Origin: CALGYY01 sp963678485
GTDB taxonomy: Bacteria; Bacteroidota; Bacteroidia; Bacteroidales; CAIWKO01
Length of the DNA stretch: 64,000 nt
Assembly (NCBI GenBank): GCA_963678485.1
Contig: OY782882.1
Coordinates: forward strand, 4,712,001 to 4,776,000
Direction of reading: 5' to 3'
The notes below the pieces were generated by a model. That model did not search any database. It saw only the letters and a list, made by a program, of their open reading frames with translations, and was not told the origin of the DNA. The first letter of the stretch is position 1. Each line of letters starts with the position of its first letter. The translations under genes were made by a program, and so were the position numbers. Shown in pieces: positions 1 to 10,300 of this stretch.

Positions 1-3000
1 GCGCTGGAGCTTCTTCTTCGCTAAGCGCGACGAGTACTGTAGCAGGAACCACTTATGCATGGATGCCGGGTTCATTATCAGGAACACCTGTCAGTGTTAC
101 ACCGGGAGCAACCACAACATATACAGTAACTGGAACAGCATCCGGATGCACCGGTTCTGCAACAGTTGCCGTAACGGTAAATCCAAATCCTGTGGTAACA
201 CCAACCGCGACACCTGCCACTGTATGTGCTGGAGCTTCTTCTTCACTTAGTGCAACAAGTACTGTTGCTGGTACCACTTTCGCATGGATGCCGGGAGCAT
301 TATCAGGAACACCTGTCAGTGTTACTCCTGGAGCTACAACAACTTATACAGTTACAGGAACAGCAGCCGGATGTACTGGTACTGCGACTGTTGCTGTAAC
401 AGTGAATCCAAATCCTGTGGTAACACCAACTGCTACACCTGCCACTCTTTGTGCTGGTGCTTCTTCCTCACTTAGTGCGACGAGCACTGTAGCTGGAACC
501 ACCTACGCTTGGATGCCGGGTTCATTATCAGGAACACCTGTCAGTGTTACTCCGGGAGCTACAACAACATATACAGTAACTGGAACTGCAGCCGGATGTA
601 CTGGCTCTGCAACAGTTGCCGTAACGGTAAATCCAAATCCGGTGGTAACACCGACCGCAACTCCAGCCACACTTTGCGCTGGAGCTTCTTCTTCGCTAAG
701 CGCGACGAGTACTGTAGCAGGAACCACTTATGCATGGATGCCGGGTTCATTATCAGGAACACCTGTCAGTGTTACTCCTGGAGCTACAACAACTTATACA
801 GTTACAGGAACAGCAGCCGGATGTACTGGTACTGCTACTGTTGCTGTAACAGTGAATCCAAATCCTGTGGTAACACCAACCGCGACACCTGCCACTCTTT
901 GTGCTGGAGCTTCTTCTTCACTTAGTGCAACAAGTACTGTTGCTGGTACCACTTTCGCATGGATGCCGGGAGCATTATCAGGAACACCTGTCAGTGTTAC
1001 TCCTGGAGCTACAACAACTTATACAGTTACAGGAACAGCAGCCGGATGTACTGGTACTGCGACTGTTGCTGTAACAGTGAATCCAAATCCTGTGGTAACA
1101 CCAACCGCAACACCCGCCACACTTTGCGCTGGAGCTTCTTCTTCACTTAGTGCAACGAGCACCGTAGCTGGAACCACCTACGCTTGGATGCCGGGATCAT
1201 TATCAGGAACACCTGTTAGTGTGACACCGGGAGCAAGCACAACATATACAGTAACTGGAACAGCAGCCGGATGCACCGGTTCTGCAACAGTTGCCGTAAC
1301 GGTAAATCCAAATCCTGTGGTAACACCAACCGCGACACCTGCCACTGTATGTAATGGCACCGCATCATCGCTTAGTGCAACAAGCACCGTAGCAGGAACC
1401 AGTTACGCATGGATGCCGGGATCATTATCAGGAACACCTGTCAGTGTTACTCCGGGAGCAACAACAACCTATACCTTAACCGGAACAGCAGCCGGATGTA
1501 CCGGAACTGCTACCGTAACAGTGACCGTGAATCCAATACCTACAGTTACTGTTCCTGCAAACATCATTGTCTGTAACAATGGTGCAGTTGCCGCAGCAAA
1601 CTTCACAAGTACTCCGGCAGGCGCCACTTTCGCATGGACCAATAATAATACGACTATCGGTTTAGGAGCCAGCGGCTCGGGCAACATTCCGGGATTTACC
1701 GCCGTCAACACAGGAACAACACCAGTCACCGCTACAATTTCTGTAGTACCTACGCTGGCCGGTTGTGTTGGAACAGCAGTAACATATACTATTACAGTAA
1801 ATCCAACAGACAACCCAGCTTTCAACTACTCTCCATCAACATTATGTCTTACTGGAACCGACACCCCTGCAACCATTACGGGTGGTGCCAGCGGAACGTT
1901 CTCTGCTTCACCTGCAGGCTTAGTATTCCTCAACACCAGCACTGGTTTAATTGATGTAAGTGCAAGTTCTCTGGGAGCATATACAATCACCTTCAACACC
2001 AGCGGTACCTGTCCTTCGAGCAGCACCACCACGGTGAACATCACCAATGCCCCGCTTGCTACCATTTCCTACGGCGGCCCATACTGCCTCTATGATGCTG
2101 ATCCCGCTCCTACCTTTGGCGCAGGTGCCAGTGCAGGCGTATTCAGCTCTACCGCAGGATTGGTCTTTGTCAGTACTTCGACCGGCGTGATTGATTTGTC
2201 AGCCAGCACTCCGGGAACATATACCATCACCAACAGCATTGCTGCGGCAGGTGGTTGTGCTGCCACTTCTGCTACGGCTACAGTGGTGATTAATCCTACG
2301 CCAACAGTTATTATTCCTCCGGCGGTGGTAGTTTGTAATGGTCTTGCCGTTCCTGCAATTAACTTAACAGGAACTCCGGCAGGCGTATCTTACACCTGGA
2401 CAAACTCCAACACTGCCATTGGACTTGGCGCAAGTGGAACTGGTAATATCACTGCATTTACAGCAACTAACACAGGAACTGCTCCAATAACATCTACAAT
2501 TACTGTTACACCAAGTGCTAACGGTTGTAGTGGTACTCCGCAAACCTGTATTGTTACTATTAACCCAACCCCTGTTGTTACTGTCCCTGCAAACATCGCT
2601 GTTTGCAATGGTGCCAGTATCCCATTGGCCACCTTTAGCAGCACTACTGCCGGAGCAACCTTTGCATGGTCAAATGACAATACAAGTATCGGTTTAGGAG
2701 CAAGTGGTTCAGGAAATATTCCTGCATTTACTGCAACCAATGGTGGAACAACAACGATCACAGCTACTATCACTGTGACACCAACAGCAAATGCATGTCC
2801 TGGAACACCATCAACTTATACTATTACTGTATATCCTACACCAACAGTTACTGTCCCCGCAAATTTTGCAGTATGCAACGGAGTTGCTGTCCCTGCAACC
2901 ACACTTACTGGAAATCCAGCCGGCGTAACATATGCATGGACTAACTCCAACACAGCAATTGGTTTAGCAGCCAGTGGTACAGGAAACGTATCCGGATTTA

Positions 3001-6000
3001 CTGCAACAAACCCGGGCACTGCACCTATTACAGCAACCATCACAGTTACTCCAAGTGCTAACGGTTGTACAGGCACTGCTCAAACGTATATCATTACAGT
3101 AAACCCAACACCAACAGTTACTGTACCTTCTAATATTACTGTATGTAATAATGGTGCAGTTGCCACAGCAACATTTACTAGTGCCACTGCCGGAGCAACA
3201 TACGCATGGGCCAATGATAATACTGCTATTGGTCTTGGTGCAAGCGGCGCCGGTAATATTGCAGGTTTTACTGCTACCAATGCCACTGCTAATACAATCA
3301 CAGCTAATATCACTGTGACACCTTCAGCCAATGGTTGTACAGGAACAACATCAACTTATACTATTACAGTATATCCAACACCAGTGGTTACCGTTCCAGC
3401 AAACATCATTGTCTGTAACAATGGTGCAGTTGCCGCAGCTAACTTCACAAGCACAACACCGGGTGCAACCTTCGCATGGACCAATAACAATACAACCATC
3501 GGTTTGGCTGCCAGCGGCTCGGGTAATATTCCAGGATTTACCGCCGTCAACACTGGAAGTACTCCTGTTGTTTCAACGATTACTGTGACTCCTTCTGCGA
3601 ATGGTTGTACGGGAACTCCATCTACCTATACCATTACAGTTAACCCAACAGATAATCCTGCTTTCAGCTACACACCTTCTACATTGTGTATTACTGGAAC
3701 CGACACCCCTGCAACTATTACGGGTGGTGCCAGCGGTACATTCTCCGCTACACCAGCAGGCTTAGTATTCCTCAACACCACCACCGGTTTGATCGACGTT
3801 AGCGCCAGTTCGCTGGGCATCTATACCGTGACCTTCAACACCAGCGGTACTTGTCCTTCGAGTAGCACGGCCACGGTGAACATCACCAATGCCCCGGTTG
3901 CTACCATATCTTATGGCGGTCCATACTGCCTCTATGATGCTGATCCCGCTCCTACCTTTGGCGCAGGTGCCAGTGCAGGCGTATTCAGCTCCACTGCAGG
4001 ATTGGTCTTTGTCAGCACTTCGACTGGCGTGATTGATCTATCAGCCAGCACTCCGGGAACATACACCATCACCAACAGCATTGCTGCGGCGGGTGGTTGT
4101 GCTGCCACTTCCGCTACGGCAACAGTGGTGATTAATCCTACGCCAACAGTTTCTGTACCTGCGGCCTTTGCAGTATGTAACGGCGCTACCGTTGCTGCAG
4201 CAGCCATTTCAGGAACACCGGCAGGAGTCACCTTTGCATGGACCAACTCCAACCCTGCGATTGGACTTGCCGCAAGTGGTACTGGTGGCGTTCCGGGATT
4301 TACTGCTACCAACACAGGAACAGCTCCCATTACTGCTACCATCACTGTAACTCCAAGTGCCAACGGTTGTACAGGCACTGCTCAAAGCTATGTCATCACG
4401 GTCAACCCAACACCTACTGTGAGCGTTCCTGCTAACATCACCGTGTGTAACAACGCAGCGGTGGCCGCTACCAACTTTACCAGTCCTACTTCAGGAGCAA
4501 GCTTTGCATGGACTAACTCCAACACCTCCATCGGTATTGGAGCCAGCGGAGTTGGCAACATCGCAGGCTTCAACGCAGTGAACACCTCCAGCAGTCCGGT
4601 AACCGCGACCATTACCGTTACACCAACAGCTAACGGATGTGCCGGCACGGCTTCAACTTACACTATCACTGTGAACCCAACACCGGTGGTCACCGTTCCC
4701 GCAAACATTATTGTATGTAATAATGCAGCGGTTGCTGCTACCAGCTTTACCAGTACTACGGCAGGAGCTACCTTTACATGGACCAACTCCAATACCGCCA
4801 TTGGTCTTGCTGCCAGCGGATCGGGCAACATTGCCGGATTTAATGCAACCAACTCAGGAACTACGCCTATCAACGCTACCATCACGGTAACCCCTAGTGC
4901 CAACGGTTGTACTGGTACTCCTTCTTCTTATACCATCACGGTGAACCCAACACCATCGGTGAGTGTACCGGCCAACATCACGGTATGTAACAATGCCACT
5001 GTGCCAGCTTCGGTATATAGTAGTCCAACACTGGGTGCAACTCTGGCATGGACCAACACCAACACGGCCATCGGTCTGGGAGCCAGCGGAACCGGAAGTA
5101 TCACCAGCTTTACTGCTACCAATACCGGAAGCGCACCTATCACCGCAACCATTACCGTGACGCCAAGTGCCAACGGTTGTACAGGGACTCCTTCTTCGTA
5201 TACCATTACCGTGAACCCAAGTCCGGCTGTAACCGTTCCTGCAAATGTGAGCTTATGCACCGGGGCGACCGTGGCTGCATTGAACTTCACCAGCACCACG
5301 GCCGGAGCCAGCTTTGCCTGGACCAACTCCAACGCTTCTATCGGACTAGCGGCCAGCGGCACGGGTAATATACCTTCGTTCACCGCTACCAACAACGGAG
5401 CCAGCCCGGTGGTAGCAACCATCACCGTGACGCCTTCGGCCAACGGATGTACCGGAACAGCTTCATCCTTCACCATCACGGTGAACCCGAGACCACAACT
5501 TAGCTTCCCGGCATTGACGGCCATCTGCGTGAACGCACCCAGCATGACCCTCAACACAGCAACACCTGCAGGCGGAGTATATAGTGGAACCGGTGTATCC
5601 GGCGGATCGTTCAACCCGGCAGTATCGGGTGCGGGCACCTTCGTTCTCACCTATAACTACACCGATGTAAATGGTTGTACCAACTCAACCACTCAGAACA
5701 TGACGGTAAACGCTCAACCTACGGTGACGGTCACTCCGCAGAACCCGACCATCTGCGTAGGAACTTCGGTACCGCTGACTGCTTCAGGAGCTTCGACCTA
5801 TGTCTGGAGTCCGTCAACAGGACTTAGTGGTACCACGGGTAATATGGTGAATGCTTCTCCGCTGACCACCACCACCTATGTGGTTACAGGAACGGCCAAT
5901 GGTTGTACCAACACAGCGAACACCACCGTGAACGTTTATACCAGCATCCCCATTACCGTGACTCCGGCCACCAGCTCTATCTGTCCGGGTGATGGTACAC

Positions 6001-6971
6001 AGCTCACCGCTTCGGGGGGTGCAACCTATGTATGGACACCTGCCACTGGACTTTCTTCTACAACCGGAGCAACGGTCACCGCCTCTCCTTCCACAACCAC
6101 GGTTTACAATGTGGTGGGCAGCGACCTGAGCGGTTGTACCGGAAGTGCCAATGCTGTAGTAGCCATTAACCCTCTTGCAAACATCGGCTTCATGGCTACA
6201 CCTAAGCATGGTTGTGCACCGTTGATGGTTGACTTCCTCTTCGTTCCTGGTTCCGGAATCATGGACAACTCATGGTTGTGGAACTTTGGTGACAACAATG
6301 CGACCTCTACCGACAGTGCGACAACTTATCTCTATACTGATAACGGAACCTATGCAGTGACTCTCACCGCGCAGACCATTGATGGTTGCAACGTGAGTGC
6401 ATCCGACACCATCGAAGTATACGAGGTTCCGGTGGCTGACTTCATCGCTCATCCGGATGTCATCACCACCGACAACCCCACTGTGAACTTCGTTGATCAG
6501 TCAACCAATGCAAGTACATGGAACTGGAACTTTGGTGATCCTGCCTCAGATGAACTCAACACATCCTCACTGCAGAACACTTCGCACACCTACACTATCG
6601 CTGGCGAGTACACAGTTCTGCTGACTGTGGATAATGAACATGGTTGTAGTGATACGGCATCAAAAACCGTAACAGTCCACGATGCCTTTGCATTCTGGAT
6701 TCCTAACGCCTTCTCTCCAAACGAAGATTTGGTAAACGATTACTTCATGCCTCAGGGCGTTGGATATATCGAAAACACCTTCGTCATGAGGATCTTCGAC
6801 CGCTGGGGAAAAACCCTGCTCTATACCGAAGACATCAATAAAGGATGGGATGGCAAAGATTACAACACAGGCAAAATGCAGGAAGACGGAGTGTACACTT
6901 ACCATATCCTGATTACCGATCAAAGCAATCACGAACACGAATACATCGGATCGGTAATACTTCTCAAATAA
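1..6971 (+). CDS. Giant secreted repeat protein with T9SS type B sorting domain (5' end outside window)
   Basis: The frame is open from base 3 and reads the same Ig-like repeat seen downstream, so the start lies upstream of the window; the ATG at 63 is internal. Visible order: seven 75-residue Ig-like repeats (225 bp each, to about 1530), a long run of roughly 80-residue repeats of the type 'TVPANITVCNN', two inserted modules with the motif SYGGPYCLYDADPAPTFGAG, several more Ig-like units, two PKD-like domains (WLWNFGD and WNWNFGD, about 6180-6680), and a C-terminal gliding-motility-associated (type B) sorting domain starting at AFWIPNAFSPNEDLVNDYF. Proteins of this design are exported by T9SS and attached to or released from the cell surface, usually as adhesins; that role is inferred. 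Almost no Lys or Arg occurs in the repeats. A paralogue follows directly downstream. Confidence 0.9.
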   Translation, partial: AGASSSLSATSTVAGTTYAWMPGSLSGTPVSVTPGATTTYTVTGTASGCTGSATVAVTVNPNPVVTPTATPATVCAGASSSLSATSTVAGTTFAWMPGALSGTPVSVTPGATTTYTVTGTAAGCTGTATVAVTVNPNPVVTPTATPATLCAGASSSLSATSTVAGTTYAWMPGSLSGTPVSVTPGATTTYTVTGTAAGCTGSATVAVTVNPNPVVTPTATPATLCAGASSSLSATSTVAGTTYAWMPGSLSGTPVSVTPGATTTYTVTGTAAGCTGTATVAVTVNPNPVVTPTATPATLCAGASSSLSATSTVAGTTFAWMPGALSGTPVSVTPGATTTYTVTGTAAGCTGTATVAVTVNPNPVVTPTATPATLCAGASSSLSATSTVAGTTYAWMPGSLSGTPVSVTPGASTTYTVTGTAAGCTGSATVAVTVNPNPVVTPTATPATVCNGTASSLSATSTVAGTSYAWMPGSLSGTPVSVTPGATTTYTLTGTAAGCTGTATVTVTVNPIPTVTVPANIIVCNNGAVAAANFTSTPAGATFAWTNNNTTIGLGASGSGNIPGFTAVNTGTTPVTATISVVPTLAGCVGTAVTYTITVNPTDNPAFNYSPSTLCLTGTDTPATITGGASGTFSASPAGLVFLNTSTGLIDVSASSLGAYTITFNTSGTCPSSSTTTVNITNAPLATISYGGPYCLYDADPAPTFGAGASAGVFSSTAGLVFVSTSTGVIDLSASTPGTYTITNSIAAAGGCAATSATATVVINPTPTVIIPPAVVVCNGLAVPAINLTGTPAGVSYTWTNSNTAIGLGASGTGNITAFTATNTGTAPITSTITVTPSANGCSGTPQTCIVTINPTPVVTVPANIAVCNGASIPLATFSSTTAGATFAWSNDNTSIGLGASGSGNIPAFTATNGGTTTITATITVTPTANACPGTPSTYTITVYPTPTVTVPANFAVCNGVAVPATTLTGNPAGVTYAWTNSNTAIGLAASGTGNVSGFTATNPGTAPITATITVTPSANGCTGTAQTYIITVNPTPTVTVPSNITVCNNGAVATATFTSATAGATYAWANDNTAIGLGASGAGNIAGFTATNATANTITANITVTPSANGCTGTTSTYTITVYPTPVVTVPANIIVCNNGAVAAANFTSTTPGATFAWTNNNTTIGLAASGSGNIPGFTAVNTGSTPVVSTITVTPSANGCTGTPSTYTITVNPTDNPAFSYTPSTLCITGTDTPATITGGASGTFSATPAGLVFLNTTTGLIDVSASSLGIYTVTFNTSGTCPSSSTATVNITNAPVATISYGGPYCLYDADPAPTFGAGASAGVFSSTAGLVFVSTSTGVIDLSASTPGTYTITNSIAAAGGCAATSATATVVINPTPTVSVPAAFAVCNGATVAAAAISGTPAGVTFAWTNSNPAIGLAASGTGGVPGFTATNTGTAPITATITVTPSANGCTGTAQSYVITVNPTPTVSVPANITVCNNAAVAATNFTSPTSGASFAWTNSNTSIGIGASGVGNIAGFNAVNTSSSPVTATITVTPTANGCAGTASTYTITVNPTPVVTVPANIIVCNNAAVAATSFTSTTAGATFTWTNSNTAIGLAASGSGNIAGFNATNSGTTPINATITVTPSANGCTGTPSSYTITVNPTPSVSVPANITVCNNATVPASVYSSPTLGATLAWTNTNTAIGLGASGTGSITSFTATNTGSAPITATITVTPSANGCTGTPSSYTITVNPSPAVTVPANVSLCTGATVAALNFTSTTAGASFAWTNSNASIGLAASGTGNIPSFTATNNGASPVVATITVTPSANGCTGTASSFTITVNPRPQLSFPALTAICVNAPSMTLNTATPAGGVYSGTGVSGGSFNPAVSGAGTFVLTYNYTDVNGCTNSTTQNMTVNAQPTVTVTPQNPTICVGTSVPLTASGASTYVWSPSTGLSGTTGNMVNASPLTTTTYVVTGTANGCTNTANTTVNVYTSIPITVTPATSSICPGDGTQLTASGGATYVWTPATGLSSTTGATVTASPSTTTVYNVVGSDLSGCTGSANAVVAINPLANIGFMATPKHGCAPLMVDFLFVPGSGIMDNSWLWNFGDNNATSTDSATTYLYTDNGTYAVTLTAQTIDGCNVSASDTIEVYEVPVADFIAHPDVITTDNPTVNFVDQSTNASTWNWNFGDPASDELNTSSLQNTSHTYTIAGEYTVLLTVDNEHGCSDTASKTVTVHDAFAFWIPNAFSPNEDLVNDYFMPQGVGYIENTFVMRIFDRWGKTLLYTEDINKGWDGKDYNTGKMQEDGVYTYHILITDQSNHEHEYIGSVILLK
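3..1530 (+). repeat. 225-bp tandem repeats within adhesin gene, seven copies
   Basis: The marker ATGCCGGG recurs at 63, 288, 513, 738, 963, 1188 and 1413, exactly 225 bp apart. Each unit encodes one 75-residue Ig-like domain. The copies are nearly identical at DNA level and alternate between a few sequence variants (for example YAWMPGSLSG and FAWMPGALSG), which suggests recent unequal exchange. The array continues upstream of the window, so the copy number in the assembly may be unreliable. Confidence 0.95.
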
Positions 6972-6988
6972 CACTCATTTGTTTTTAT

Positions 6989-7025
6989 AAAAACAGGCTA
7001 AGGAAATCCTTAGCCTGTTTTTTTT
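6989..7025 (+). terminator. Rho-independent terminator after first adhesin gene
   Basis: A perfect stem of at least 14 bp (arms 6991-7004 and 7007-7020, core ACAGGCTAAGGA) starts 20 bases after the stop codon. It is flanked by an A-run on the left and T8 (7018-7025) on the right, so it could work in both directions. Confidence 0.9.
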
Positions 7026-7360
7026 AAGTAATGACATTATTGATAATTTTTCTTAAGGTATTTTCCCCTATATAAAGGCAACCAAAAGCAATTATTCTGC
7101 GACCTATAGTTAAGCTACTGTACTGATAATGAGCAAATATTTAAATATTTAAATTTCTATCTCCATCTAAGCGGTTAACATACACACAATCAATTGTTAA
7201 TTATTTAATAACTACTGCATTGGCGTTTTCAATTTAATTCTATATATTTGCAATACACTAATAGTGAATCAGATAAATTACCATCTCAATAATATCTTTC
7301 ACTTCACTTTATGTGTAAATATAAAATATTGATAAATTAAGATATTAAAAAAATAAAATT
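7026..7360 (+). other. AT-rich intergenic region between the two adhesin genes
   Basis: No open frame of note is seen on either strand. Apart from the promoter at 7221-7251 and a roughly 100-base AT-rich untranslated leader, I recognise nothing here. Confidence 0.6.
7221..7251 (+). promoter_or_regulatory. Bacteroidota-type promoter of second adhesin gene
   Basis: TTG at 7221-7223 and TATATTTG at 7244-7251 are separated by 20 bases, matching the Bacteroidota sigma consensus TTTG-N19-21-TAnnTTTG. Transcription would start near 7258, leaving about 100 bases of leader before the ATG at 7361. Confidence 0.75.
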
Positions 7361-10300
7361 ATGCAAAAGATAATGACCCGTCTGCTGTATATTTTTGTTA
7401 TTGTAGTAAGTATTGGCATAGCAGAAGACGCAACTGCTCAGTGTGCCAGTGTTACAGCAATGACATGTGGAACGACATACTCAGGGACCCTTGCTGCAAC
7501 AGGAAGTGATTGGAGCTCCTACACAAGTTGTTCATATAGTGAACCCGGTGATGAGGTTGTATATTCTTATACTCCTGCATCGACGGCCAGCTACACTTTT
7601 TCAACCACAACATCATCAGGAGATCCGGACTTCTTTTTAATGAATTCTTGTGGGAATACGGGAACGAATGTTTATGGCAGTTGCTGGAGCTCGGGGAATA
7701 TTACTATCACACTCTCAGGCGGCATCACTTATTATTTAATTGTTGACAACTACAGTTCCTCAGCTACCGCAGGATATACCGTTTCTGTAAGCTGTGCTAG
7801 TGCCAGTCCCTGCTCAAGTGTAACTGCTATGTCGTGCGGAACAACCTATTCAGGGACACTTGCAGCCACAGGAAGTGATTGGAGCTCATACACAAGTTGT
7901 TCATATAGTGAACCCGGTGATGAGGTTGTATACTCTTACACACCTGCATCTACGGGTAGCTACACTTTTTCAACCACAACAACATCAGGAGATCCAGACT
8001 TCTTTTTAATGAATTCTTGTGGTAATACAGGAACGAATGTTTATGGCAGTTGCTGGAGTTCAGGAAATATTTCTGTCACACTCACTGGAGGTGTTACCTA
8101 TTATTTAATTGTTGACAACTATAGTTCATCTTCAACCGCAGGATATACTGTTTCCGTTGCCTGTGCTGGTGGTGTCAGCCCATGCTCCAGCGTAACTGCA
8201 ATGTCATGCGGAACGACTTATTCAGCAACCCTTGCTACAACAGGTAGTGATTGGAGTTCTTACACCAGCTGTTCATATACAGAACCTGGCGACGAAGTCG
8301 TATATTCATTTACACCAGTAACAACAGGAAGTCACACTTTTACAACAACCACAACATCTGGTGACCCGGATTTCTTTTTAATGAGCTCCTGTGGAAACAC
8401 AGGAACCAATATTTACGGCAGTTGTTGGGGATCGGGGAATATCACAGTCACATTAACAGCAGGTGTAACATACTATTTTATTGCTGACAATTACAGCTCA
8501 TCGGCTACTGCAGCTTTTACCGTTTCTATAACATGTCCGTTAACCGGCCCATGTGCAAGTACAACGGCGATGGCCTGCGGAATCACCTATTCAGGCACAC
8601 TCGCAGCAACAGGAAATGACTGGAGCACCTACACGAGTTGTGCAACATCAGAACCCGGTGATGAAGTTGTATATTCGTACACTCCGGCAACCAGTGAGAG
8701 TTTTACATTTACGACCACCACAACTTCAGGTAACCCTGATTTCTTTTTAATGAGTAGCTGCGGAAACACAGGCACCAATCTTACTGGTGGTTGCTGGGCA
8801 TCAGGAAACGCCACCGTAAGTCTTACCGCAGGAGTCACCTATTACCTGATAGTCGATAATGCCAGTTCATCTGCAACAGCAGGATATACAGTATCGGTTA
8901 GTTGTCCAACAACAGGTTCTTGTGCCAGTCCCACGGCCATGACCTGCGGCACAACATATTCCGGCACCCTTCCAACATCTGGAGGATCGTGGACGACCTA
9001 CACCGGATGCACCTATTCTGAACCCGGAGGCGAACTTGTCTTCACATACACTCCAACCACCACCATGAGCTACACTTTTGCAACTTCTACAACTTCGGGA
9101 GATGCAGACTTCTTTCTCATGAGCACTTGCGGAAATACTGGAACAAACATTTATGGTAGTTGCTGGAGCAGTGGTAATGTAACGGTCCCACTTACAGCGG
9201 GTGTTACTTATTACATCATTGCAGACAATTATAGTTCATCTTCAACCGCAGCATTTACATTATCGGTTGGTTGTCCTCCCACTCCGCCGCCCGTCCAACC
9301 ACCTTGTACTAATCTCGGCTTTGAAAGCGGCTTTACTGGATGGTATGGCACATTAGGAAATTCAACAGACGGAGCAAGTGGAGCAAGTTCTCCTGTTTAT
9401 ACAGCGACATCATTCAACACCACGACAGATCCAAACTTCACGCTCATGACCTCGGGAACAGACCCCTATGGTGGATTCCCATGTGTTTTTAGTGGCGGCA
9501 CCTCGTTACGTATTGGAGATGTTGCAACTTATGAAACCTATAATGCTGCAACTATTGAACAGACCTTCACTGTGACAACCTCAAACTCCAGCTTTACCTA
9601 CAATTATGCAGTAGTCTTACAAGATGGAGGTTCCGGACACACCGATAATATTCAGCCCTATTTCAAAATTGGCGTTTATGATCAAAGTGGAAATGAGATT
9701 TCCTGCGGAATGTATCTCGTGGTTGCACCCGGATCAGGATTTACATTGGCACCGGGTTATACGGATATTTATTACAAACCTTGGACGACGGTTAGTGTAA
9801 ACCTTTCATCATATCTAGGCCAAAATGTTACAATCCGTATTCTTGCCTCTGACTGCTCATGGGGAGCCCACTTTGGTTATGCCTATCTGGATTGTTCCTG
9901 CAATTCATATGGCATCATTAATCCTGCTGTAATTTGTTTAGGACAGTCAGCCACGCTTTCCGCACCACCGGGCGCGTTGAGCTATTCCTGGACTCCGGGG
10001 GGACAATCCACTTCTTCGATAACCGTTAGCCCTACCGTCACAACAAATTACACATGCAATATCACCACTCAGGGAAATGTTCCTTGCAACTTCTCTCTTA
10101 TCACATCAGTGACGGTTAATTCAACACCAAGCGTAACAGTAAATTCTCCCAGTATTTGTTCCGGTGGTTCTGCAACACTTACGGCAACACCATCTCTTGC
10201 TGGTGGAACCTATCTTTGGTCACCGGGTGGGCAGGCAACGCAATCTATTACAGTCTCACCCACTTCCACAACACCCTATACTGTCACTTATACCAATGGA

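Noticed and set aside
3..1530. Regular repeats considered as a CRISPR array
   Set aside because: The units are 225 bp with no unique spacers and translate as one continuous Ig-like domain array.
4928..5650. Long antisense open frame of 240 codons within the first adhesin gene, and many shorter ones like it
   Set aside because: These arise from the biased composition of the Thr/Val/Pro-rich repeats and recur with the repeat period; they lack start signals and recognisable domains.
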